Below, piece after piece: positions 1-12,300 of a stretch of 64,000 nt of DNA. Under the pieces are notes generated by a model. The model ran no database searches. It was not told the origin of the DNA and was given only the letters and a program-made list of their open reading frames with translations. Position 1 is the first letter of the stretch, and every line of letters starts with the position of its first letter. The position numbers and the translations under genes were made by a program. The DNA comes from Haliclystus octoradiatus (taxonomy: Eukaryota > Cnidaria > Staurozoa > Stauromedusae > Haliclystidae): positions 6,865,345 to 6,929,344 of the forward strand of contig OU744451.1 in NCBI GenBank assembly GCA_916610825.1, written 5' to 3'.

Positions 1-310
1 ATCATTTTACACCAATAACACCCTGCATTTAAACATGCAAGTAATTCAATAGTGTATAACGCGCTGCATTTATCATCCAATCGGCACTAAATTTTTTCAA
101 ACATAATTAAAAGTTAGCTATCTAAATTTAAAAAGAAAAACAATATCCTGGTATGTTTATTAAGTAATGTCTACGAGTAATAAACTATACTGATGGAATC
201 ATGGATATTTCAATGATTGTTAAACCCGTTATTTGTTAGTGTTTAATATTTCCTTTACAATTCATGCCCCTGAACTCTGATTTTATTCAGTTTCTGATAT
301 TTCTGATTAG

Positions 311-3300
311 GTCTTGACCAAACTTACTCATCGACTACATCGATTGTCAACAACCAACTTTTATTGGCTGAAATCACTGCTGAAAGTGTTGTAAAAGATA
401 TCCAAGCGGAAGGATTGGAGCAGCATCGCAGCAGACGATCTTTGCCTGATGTTGGACGATGCAAATTTGGTGAATATTTGAGAGTATTTGCAGGCTGTGG
501 CTATGTGCTTTATCGAAACTTTAGACAAGGCGTTTCATTCTCATGCCCGTAAGATCACATATACATAATTATTCTCTATCTTAGTTGCCCAGTTCAAAAA
601 GATACGCTGGGTATCTCAAAACAGCCTGATCTGGGTTTCTATAAGCTGAATCATTGATATTCACTCCTTGTTGAATATATAATATAATGCATTAGATTCA
701 TTGCAGGCGAAATTATAATACTAATGTCATTATTTTAAAGTTCCAGATATTTCAAAATTTAATGTTTCCAACTTTTTCTATTGCTATAAGCATTGATGCA
801 AATAACAAACCTGCATGTACTGGCAACAGACTCTTTCTTTTCAAATTCAAAAACATTTTCTAGCATTTTCCAGTACCTATGATCGATATTGTTTTTATTG
901 CTGGCTGAAATTATAGTTGTGTCTTTCTCTTCCATCATAGAAATTGAATTGAATAGAAATTAACCTTATTACTTGTATCACACGAACATATGAAATGATA
1001 TATACGAATTTTCCTGAGAAAGAATGGCAAGAAGTTCACCCCAAAATGCTGAAATGGTATCTTTATTGTTTATCATTTGCCAATAACACCACCATAGAAA
1101 GGCGTTCTTTGACACTATTTCTTGATATCTGATATGTAAATTACTGGCAAAATGCTAGCAAAGGGGCCAAATGAAGAATTTTAACAACATTGAAAAGAAC
1201 AATAGAATACTGGCAAATTGCTTTATCATCTTCAAATTTACTACCAACATGAACGTAATTGGTGACCAAATGTTGACTTCATTTTGCCATGCCTTAAAAT
1301 CATCATATCTGGTCACATTCACATTTCTATAATCATTTTATTTTTAAAGGATGGTATCGTATTATTTATAGAACGTCTTTAATTCAACTGTAGTTATTTC
1401 TATCAGGAATTATCTGAAAACAAAAGGTTAAAGACATTGCTTGCCATTTTCTATAAATAAATAACGTACTATCATCTGAGCATAACATCAATAATTAACA
1501 TTGAAAAGCTGTGATGAAAAATAGAAGTAATTTGCAAATAAAATGTTTCAATAAATATGTACGCCAGTGGCTTCTTATCAAAAAGTTATATTCCATTTTA
1601 CTCTTTGATTTTATTTTCATTGTACTTGTGTTTAGGTGGCGATATAGATCAATATATCTTACCTGCGTTGGACAGGTTCTCAGAGGATGCCTTCGTTCTA
1701 CCATTACCAATTCATTAATGGAGAAAACAATACACAGGGCACAAGCTAAAGTCAACACTCAAGCTTTTATAAAGGTAAGGAAATATCAGCACACACAAAC
1801 ATCATAATCAATACTTCTCCATTTTTAAATCATATATTTTTGTTCCGTCTTGCATATTTTTTGATAGTCTTCGAAGTACTACGATAATGTTTTGTTTGTG
1901 ATGTTATAACATGCTTCTACAAGTTTATTTGTAGTCTATGCACAAGGGAAGTACTTTCCTACTAGTTGCTTGAGGCAGTGTCAATTTGAGAATCGTGCTC
2001 CTATTCTTAACTTGCATGTTTTGATGGGAATGATAACCTGAGTTTTAGTCTGAAATTGCCAAAAAGATCTTAATTACGACTTTTTGCATATATTTTGGAC
2101 AATTCAGGGCGTATACCAAATTCATAGCTGAAAGCCGGAATTTCTGCAACAGGGAGCAATAATTAAATATTTGTTATTCAAAATGCCAATTCACAATAGA
2201 GCTGGATAGAACTAATTGATCCATTTCAGCAGCAAAATACTTTCTTTCTTCCCCAGGAATCCTTGCTGTTTTATTAATCGTTTTGATGGGAAAAATGTTG
2301 AAATAAACCATATCAAATACGTTACTTCGAAAATAAAGTTGTTGTTTAATTGAAATAAATGAAAATTGATATGTCAACATAATTACAGCCTTGCGGGTCC
2401 ACAAAGGAAGAAACTTCTAATAAATCATTGGGTAAACACTTGCTAAATTATGGAACTACAATATTTTATTAAAAAATCTACCGCCGCGTTTTCTATAAAT
2501 ATAATGATTCATCCAAATCCTTGTTCTTATGTTTCACTCATAAACAGTATGTGTTGATCTTTAATGTTAGAATAAAAGAAAATTTCAAGCTTTGAATAAC
2601 CAAACAATTGAAACAAACAAAACAGATGCACGACTACAACGAATTTGAATTCACATATTGTCATTACGAGATATTCATATTGTCGATTTGAAAAAGAAAA
2701 TTTGAATTAATTATCTCCAGTTCTTTTCAATTAAAGCGTACTTAAATATATTTTCATTCTCATCGTCCACATCGACTTACTTTTTTGTGATGGATAATTT
2801 GGAGTCAAATCATGTTCAACAAAAATCTACTATATACTACAACGGTTAATTTTTTGTCTGAATCGCAAAGTAAACCCTTTCTCCAAATGTCAAATAAATT
2901 TGCTTCTACCTAATTTGCTGCTGGTTTTTGAATTATAGTTGCGACTTTTATTGTCTGATGTAGAAGGTTTCAATGTCTGCGGAAATAAATTGTTGAGTCG
3001 CTTATTGTTTTGTCGCTGTCAATGAATTATTCGGTCGCTAATCAATAATAAGTTGTCGCTTGATTTAACCATTTTGTCATTCTAAACTTAGTCGCGGTTT
3101 AGTAATCATTTAGTCGTGGTTTTGATTTTATCCCAATGCTAAAAGATCAATATAAGTAGTAGATCAAAGGTCACGAGTTTACTCCGCTACTCTGACATTC
3201 GCGTAAAGACACTCTTCAGACGGTTTATTGAATCGTATGACTATTTCTATAGAGAGATTACTTCATAGGTAGTGCTTTGTACACATTTTATCTACCTGTT

Positions 3301-6300
3301 TTTTGTATCAGAAAACTCATGAATAAAATCCGTACCCATGATCAGTAATCTTTTTATGTAAAATGCAGCGAGAAATCTACATCAACAACTATTGTTATTA
3401 TTGTGATCGAAAAAAGGGATTTTCTATTATGCTTGGATGAGGTATGCTTCTTATTTTGTTTTATTATTGATGTGGGTTTATTCAGATTCCTACTACAGTG
3501 AAACCCCGTTAATATCACGACCACGGTGCAAGCAAGAATCGTGATATTAAGCGGATCGTGATATTAAGCGGATTGAACACAGGGAGTACAAATAGTTCAT
3601 GAAACAATAGAGGACAAAAGAAACAAGAAACAATAGAAATGGCGAACGCAGAAATAATAATCCGAAGTTCTGAGACAGGTAACAAAATAGACATTTTTGT
3701 AAACAAACAATTTAGAAAACATTCAAATAAAATCAAGAATAGAAATAACAATAAGTAATGTACAGAATAAATGTAATATAAATTAGTAATTTAAAATGGT
3801 TAGTTTTCCCAGAGTCAGTCTTCGACATTAGTTTATAGAATTCATGTGATAGTTTCAACGCGCTTCATGTTTCATCACGTCTGTTCGATCAATTAATTGT
3901 CATAGCAACAGAGTCTGAAATAGAACTAATGGCGCGTAACTTGAGATTTTCTTTGTTATGGTAATTAGGGGAAGTCCCGCCATTCAAACATTTAAAGGGT
4001 CAAAACAGACCGGGAAACCTTGCGCATGCACACTTTGAATAGTACACGTAAAATTCAAACACTCGTTTCCAAACATGGATTTGCCTCGTCTAGAATGCGT
4101 TTGTCGTAAAATATTTTTGAACCATTCTTGAACAAGAGCTTTACTTACTAGCGTATTCTTTATTTCTAATCTTCGATAATTTTAATAACACGAATGCCAA
4201 GTTTCCTGAAGATCCAGAACATGGTGGTAAAAGGGAAGGAGCAGGTAGAAGGCTACCGATAACTCAAGAGCTTTCACTTATACATCAGGATATCTGTTCA
4301 TATGCTGTGGCGATAAACCATAACAAAGTTTTACCGAAATTTCGTGATTTGCAAAGACTGGTATAAGGAATTTAGTCTAAAGGAACACCTGAGTGAAGAC
4401 TTGACAATGTTTTCCTGTTTACAAACCAATCAATACGAGATCCCTTCAAAGAACAATAAGCGAAGCTCCATTTTCACAACCTCAAATCAACAGCTTATTT
4501 TCAAATTTCAATCACACTTGATATTTATGGAACTTCGATCGAGATGAAATAAACATCATATGTAATTTCTGGACCCATGAAATATATGAATTTCTACAGC
4601 AAAATTAATTACAATAGTATTTTATTATTGATCAGTTTTGCCATTCCTTCGTGTATTTCTCTCTGTGGTTTGAGTATGTTTTGATAAAAATTTCAGACTG
4701 TTCCGCATGGTTTGATGTTAATGTTTCACGGTCGTACATAATTACCATAGTTTTCATTATCCTTATTCAATTCGCATTGTTTCGCTCCTATTTTCATGTT
4801 GTTTTTCAGAAATATCCATACAAAATTAAAAGGTTGCTACGGCACAAATGAAATTATGAGGAATGCTATGACGTTGATAAAAAGGCTGCGAGACTCCATT
4901 TTGAAAAAAGTTGAATGCAAAGGTTGCCGGTCTGGTTTGACCCTTTAAACATGCAAAAGACGTAGCTTTGAAATATTTGTCGCGTGTTTGTTTCGTATTT
5001 TATATTTTGTCTAGTCAATCTATGGCTAAAAAGAGTGAAACCTGAAAGAAAATTTTCCGCCAATCAGGAAACAAACCATGTATCTATCATGTACTGAAAG
5101 AAAAGAAAAATCGCACACGAATACAGTACTTGTGTTCAATTTCTAAAGAACAACAAACCGTGTGATAATTACTTTCTAAAGTAGAATTCACAAGTCAAAC
5201 TAGAAATTAATAGCACTTCTTTTTTTGAATAACTTGCAGTATGTGATCAAATTCAAAGAAATCGCGACACAAAGCGGGTTTTCAATCAAAAAGCCGCCTA
5301 GAAATCGTGATATAAAGTGGAATCGTGATATTACGAGAGTGATATTAAGCGGGTAAAATTAGTTGAATTTCATAGAGAGCGGTCAATGGTTTCGGAAAAA
5401 TCGTGATAATAGGCGGGTCGTGATATTAACCGAGGTGATATTAACGGGGTTGTACAATTATTATTTTATTCAATTTCATGAATAGTGTTGCATAAATTAA
5501 TAACAAAACAAAATTCAGTTTTACAAATGTTTATCAAAATTATTAACCCCACTCATTTAAAAGACAAATGTTAACAAAAAAGCTAAGAGAAATGTTTAAC
5601 AATAAAACCGAACAAAACATTTTTTTAAAATGAAACAACTAACTAAGAACTTTGTGTAACTAAAAACGCAATTAAACTACAACGCTCTGATATTGTTCAG
5701 TCTGTGTAAGAATGCATCTTCTTCGTTTTCTATTCTTTTTCAATTCTACTTTTGGTGAGTGATTCAATGTATTAGGATTTACAGTACAGTTATATTGAAT
5801 TCACCACCGTGGATTGAAGCTCCTTCGAATAAATTTGGTGGGATTTCCCTTCGTGTGATAGTTGATGTGCTTGTTTTTATTTTACGCGCTTGAGTCTCAA
5901 TTATATGTGGTACATTTTCATCGTGTTCAGCAGACGGACCACTCAAGATATTTGACATTCTTTTCTGTCGGTTGATGTTTAAATATCTATAATTGGTGAG
6001 ACTCTGCAAATTTCGATGTCTACTGATTTACATTGTATGAGACGGAGGTATTTCCTTATCGTTCAGCGTTTGCATCATGTGCTTTCTTAAGCTATGATTT
6101 ACAAGTCTCTCATTGTCAATATTTGCTTTTTCAGCTATGGTTTGCATCAATGAATAAAGTCTATTTACCCCCATAAGAGTTACCTAGTTGAACCATTTTT
6201 TATCACTATCTATTTCTCGTAGATGATTTATTTCGATATAAAAAGCTGATTTCGGGGTGAAGTACATGATACAAACAATATGATTGGTTTTATCGTTTTC

Positions 6301-9300
6301 TTTACGTGCGATAATATGATATTGATTACTGATTGCTTAAAATAAAAAAACAGACAAAAATTACAGCAACAAGAGAACAATGGGAAATCTCGCCGGGTAT
6401 AAGATAAATAAATATATAGTTGAAATTTTTGAGCGTTTCTTCATTGACTTTGTGTATTAATTTACGAGGGGCATTAAGCGCCTATTTTCCAATATTTTTT
6501 GCGTCTACTTAATACTTTGTATACAGGTGATCCTTAATCAGTTTATATGCATCTATATTGAAAAAGTTTTTTCTCCTCTTCAATTCCCAATGCAGGTATT
6601 TCTAGGTTATTGATATGCAAGAGAAAACAGTGTTAGTTGATTTTAATTTCATAAACATATAATTAATTGCAAAAGGGTCAATCAAGGAATGTGATTCGCC
6701 AAGCTAAGAATTAAATCGAGCGGAAATAACAATATGTAGTCAATGAAACGACTAAAGCGGTGAGTAAATTTCACCTTAAAGTACTATCCTATAGAGTGAC
6801 TCCCTTAACCGCTCATGTAGCAGCTGTGTGCCAATTTTCCCTGTGTGACGTCTTGAGTATAATTGGAATATTGTTTTTTTTATTGCATTTTCGATCCTGG
6901 TGTTGCTTTATGTTGATATAACTCAATCATCATCATGATCATCAAAATACGTAAAGTAACAATTACAGCATGATCTGTATCTAAGCATAGATTATAGAAT
7001 ACAGAGATTGAAAACTCTACTGTCCTCGTCCGCACGGTCAGATGATGTCGAATTTGCCGCAAAACGGAGTCACATGATCTTCACCCGACACAAGAATTAA
7101 ACCGAGAAGTCAAAACCTTGTAATCTTAGCAACTTGCGTACTATAATATCCTACGTTTCTCAAACAAATTGAAGTTTTATGTTTTGACAATGTTAAATAG
7201 AGCTTACTTTAAATGTTCATATCAATTTAATTGCGTTTAAACAAAATATCGAGTAGATGTGGCCAATTTAATTCACCATACTTTGCGGTATATTTCACCA
7301 AAATATTGCTTTGTTTACTTTCCCAATTTGCAAATTAATGTTTGTAACTTTTCAAAAGGACATGTATGTGATTGAATTATTCTACAAATATATTTATAAC
7401 TTACAAATCACAATCAAGCTGAAATGTTCACTGAAAAATAATTGCGCTTCTAAACGACAGGAATACAGTATACAGCTAGGCCTACGACATACAGTATAGC
7501 ACAAAACGCACTCAACAATTTTCATCACAAAACACATAATCCGGATTGTGTATGTATGACAGCAGAGGGAATACAATAAACACAATTAAACAAGCAATAC
7601 ACAGAGTAAACAAGATAAGGTGCAAATATCGATAACTGATTTGGTAAATTAAAACATTTTTTTAAAACATTCAGTGTTGGTACGTTTGACATTTCTAATA
7701 TTATTACTATATATATTTATAATTACGTTATGCTACACTTACATTTACAATGCATTTTACACAGCATCAAATTATGGATGTATACTTATTTTTCAAGTTA
7801 ATGAAGAATTGCTTGTACTTTAGAGTTTGAATTTTCTTTAAATTGTTCATTAGCAATTTATTTTTAAACTCCACTTTCTCTTTCAAGCTATAGGCAGTTT
7901 AGCAGTTAGGCCATGTCGTTCGTGTGCGAAAATTATCTCACTTTCACATATTAAATTTCAATACTGCACTTTGTAGGCAAATAAAAATAGTTTCATCAGT
8001 ATTGTTATCTTCTAAACCAAAGTGTTGTAGCCTACAGTTACATCCAAGGTAGATTAATTTTTTGGTTTTGCGAAACATTCAAGCGTGTCTATTTCATTCA
8101 AGAGTCCATCTGATCTCCTTATGAATAAATACAAAACTCTTCTTCACAGTTCCACAACAATAATAAATAAGATGCCCATCCATGCCATGACTTTCAGATA
8201 GATGTTCTAATTACTGACGAACAGATTTGTAGGGAATAGTTCAAATTGTTGAATATATCTGACACATATAATCTCCAGAAATGCCCGAGAAAATAATTTT
8301 ATTTGTAGAAGTCTAGTAACTTTTCAAGAGCAGATTCATTCGGCCGTGAACATTCTTCTTCATCGATGGACAATTTTATATCAGTATGTTTTTATTATGT
8401 TTGAAGGGTTAAACCCCCTTTACATTTACAAATCTTTCAACAATATTAGCACAACACAGGCACAGCGTAAACGTTTCTGTAACCCGCGCTCTTCTAAAAT
8501 TTCATTGATTGTGTTCGCCATTTTATATCGTCTTCTATGTTTAAGAAATTCAAGTACTAAAAAGTATTGCTATTAAATTGACCATCCATTTGAAAATAAT
8601 AAAATTATCAAGTGAGCTTTTACAAGCCAGCTTGAAGATATGAGCGATGATGAAATGAGTAGGACAGTCGACCGTGTTGTTGAAATGACACTTGTGAAAA
8701 TTTCTCACAAAATTCTGTGTCGGGTGGAGATCACGTGTTTCCGGAAAATCTCAAACAAAAACATATTTCATGCCCAGATCTCAGTTGCCAATTTCTGTTT
8801 TCTATAATCTATGATCTAAGTGAGCTGGTAGATTGGCAATTATTCAAGTCAAACAAACAAATATCATCAGCATCATAATGATTTATTATGAAACCTGATA
8901 AATTACAAGCTTTTTTCACTAGAAAGATTCATGGAATCCATCTCGTCATTATATACATCCAAGGTCATAGGTTATTATTATTTTTCTATGATTCTTTTAC
9001 GAGATATAACTGGAATAAAAGGTACTAATATTTGATTAATTATTTCCTTGTAGAGATTTTGCACTGATGGATCATTTGAGCGAACTGCTCCAGTGGCTCG
9101 CCAACGGTACTGCAAATTAGCACAATCGGAATATTCGACTTGTGTGCGATCGTTTCATAGGATGTTTGACAATAACCCTGGTAGCACTGTCCTTTGCCAG
9201 TAAGTACAACCTTTAGTATTTTATGCTATGGATAACCGGCGGTATATGAACACGAATAATGCAAGCGTAAATAATTCAAGCATTATTTACTCGTGGAATA

Positions 9301-12300
9301 CCACGTGATGGAATATGCGTGGATTTCGCCTAACAGCGCACAGCAAATACGCTGGATGCATTTAATTGGTTTAAATGCCAAATTATGACTTGGTTAGCCT
9401 CAACTATGCAGACAATGTCAATATTTACAAATTAATTATGTTTAAGATATTTGTATAATTCCTCAGATTAAAGTCTAAATCTATATCTCGCTAAGCGGGT
9501 AAAAATAATGAATAGTTAAATTTTTAATAGTTAGTTAAATATAGTGAATAGTAAATGTGTATGAAGCGTTTAACAGAAGAATAACAATGAACAATTGTTT
9601 AGAAAGTAGCATAGTAAACGGCCATGCCTTTTACATTTAAAAAGAAATTTTAATTTTATTCATAAACACATCCAAGCAAAAATGATCGATTCTGATTGGC
9701 CAAGAGCAGTGCAGTTTCGAGGAGATCAAATGCTATTTTTTGAAATTGCACTCAGTGTAAAATCAAAAATCAAAATATGATTGGTTGATAGAATAATCGA
9801 ACAAAATATTAACAAACGAAAACAGAGTAGAGAAATCGAAAAATGTGAACCATGGTAACGCAAAATTAGAACATGGTCCTTTGAAGTGATATTTATTTTT
9901 GATGACGTGTTCTCTTCTTTCTCTATTTTTGCAAACGTTTTTTCCATTTTTCTTTGTGAGTTTTATGAAGATTGTTTAGGTATACATGGTTAACATTTTC
10001 TTTGAAAAACATTTTAGTATGAAAGATAGCGAGAAAAAATCAAAAATAAATTTGTTCCATATTGATCATCACGTGTATTGTGGATCGTCCAAGCTGCGAA
10101 ACAATGACTGTAGAAACGTAAATGCTATAACAATTAATATTGAATTACTAAGATAACTCAAAATGATACAAATATTAAAGAAAATCGCTTTCTCGATACA
10201 GCCTTGTTTTAAAGGATACGCGCTTTGATAAATAAGCAGATTTTCACGTCTTTTTGATCAACAAGACAAAACAGAGGGATAATAAGGGATTACATCATGT
10301 AACATAACCTTTGTCTGGAACATCAAATCTCTCATCAATTTCAAAACAAATATGATTTGTTTTCTAATTCAATGGGTCATTGGTTTTTCATTAAATAGAA
10401 TTTTAATGAAATTTGTTACGAATATCATTTATATTAACGTATTTTAAAATATAACGCTAAGAATTCAACATGTTTGCAATATTAGAAATATATAGTAGAA
10501 GTTACATCTCAATATAACAAATCCCAAGCTGTTACATTTTTTAATTTCTCAATTGAAGTTTCAATTACAGAGTATACATTTAAGTTGATTTTATGGAAAA
10601 ATATTTAATCTGTCGCAGCTCAGTGCCATTTTCAAAACATTTGTTCTAGTTGTTTGGCTAAAACCGTGCAGGTATAGGTCTATAACCGCACACGTGCGGA
10701 TATGTAGACCTATACCTGCACGCTTTTAGGGGTTGCCATGGAATTTCGTGGGTTGTCTTGACATAACTGCTAAACACGTGGTACAAATCCATCAATCATG
10801 ATACAAGTTTTTTCAAGTGATTATTAATGTCTTTAATTACTTTTCAAAAATTTAAAAATTAAGCATAAACAAAAAGCTGTTATTAATTATAATTCCTTAA
10901 AAATCAATCTATAATTACGGCATTCTTGTTATCGAACAACGTTCGTTGTTGGTACACTATTATCCCGGGGTTGTTACTTCCATTGCCCTTCGGCGGGGTC
11001 GTTCAAATGGAACTTTGGCAGAATGACCATATAAAATTTTCATTCAATGTTTGTTAGACTGGTCCAAAAAACATGAAAGTTTGAAATGTTATCGGGCCCA
11101 TCGATTTTCTTGTTCAGGATGCTTTGAAAAAAAGTTGTGCACAAATTTTATTGTAATTCGACGTTGGAAAATGGGGTCCCAAGGCCCCTCTAAATCAATA
11201 CGTGAAGTTAATGGGGAAAACGCTGATATTTTTCAAACGCAAATACGTCATCTTTTTGAAAACATATTCTAATTTTGCTCATATGGCAGTGGAGGTAATG
11301 ATCTGAATAATCTGGATTTATCTATATACAAATAGAGATCCGTGCGTGCCTGTGTGTATGTATGTGTTCTTTTCACGTATTTATTAATCTATGAAATGTG
11401 ACAAACTATAGCTTAAAATGATCGTCGTTGTCCAAACAGCGAGCTGCGCTAATAATTTATTCTAGATTTTTATTTTATGAAGAGATATTAACGATTTTCT
11501 GCAAAGAAGTAAGATATTTACAACGCCAGTGTCGTTCTTTTTGTCGAGTAGGTGTCCGTTTCTCTGTTGACCGACGATCGTCGCCGCTGCTATTGTTTTA
11601 ATGTAAACAGGTTTAGAATAACAAGGATGTATCAAGTAATTATATAAAGGCCCACGGAAATAATAAAATTGTAAAATTCCAATTTAAATATTTCGATATG
11701 CTTTAGAAATAGCATAACTATGGGAACTTATTTTTACACAAGAAGGAAATTTTACAGGAATACATTCTGCTGAATCCAAGTATTTTAAATTTCAATTATC
11801 TATCTAGGCCACTTATCTATATACAAATAGAGATCCATACGTCGTGCCTGTGTGTATGTATGTGTTCTTTTCATGCATTTATTAATCCATGAAAGTAACA
11901 ATTGTACCGCTGCTATTGTTTAAATGTAAACAACATTAGAATGACATGGATGTATTTATTAAATACGGTGGCCCACAACTGCCACTTACAACAACTTCAC
12001 TTGCCTGCCACATTAACTTCACTTGCCTGCCACATTAACTTTACTTGCCTGCCACATTAACTTTACTTGCCTGCCACAATAAGAAAATCATGCAGCATTA
12101 ACTTTACTTGCCTGCCACAACAAAAACATGAATTACAACAACTTCACTTGCCTGCCGCATTAAGAACTTACATTACAACAACTTCACTTGCCTGCCACAT
12201 TAAAAACTTACATTACGGAAGTGTTGCATTTATTACGGAAGTATATTCTTCCACGCGTCCGTTTGAAAACGAGATGCTGTGAAGAAATTTTCTATTCTGA

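Noticed and set aside
8346-8576. Frame MNILLHRWTIL.. in both copies (58479)
   Set aside because: Length changes between copies through a one-base indel; no domain or splice signals.
9726-9947. Minus-strand frames near exon 4 in both copies (59862-60114)
   Set aside because: Ends differ through the deletion junction; composition looks like AT-rich intron.
11985-12210. CRISPR-like spaced repeat
   Set aside because: Eukaryotic sequence with irregular spacers and a degenerate unit; a minisatellite in a Helitron explains it.
12067-12282. Plus-strand frame in the Helitron
   Set aside because: It reads through the CTTGCCTGCC minisatellite.
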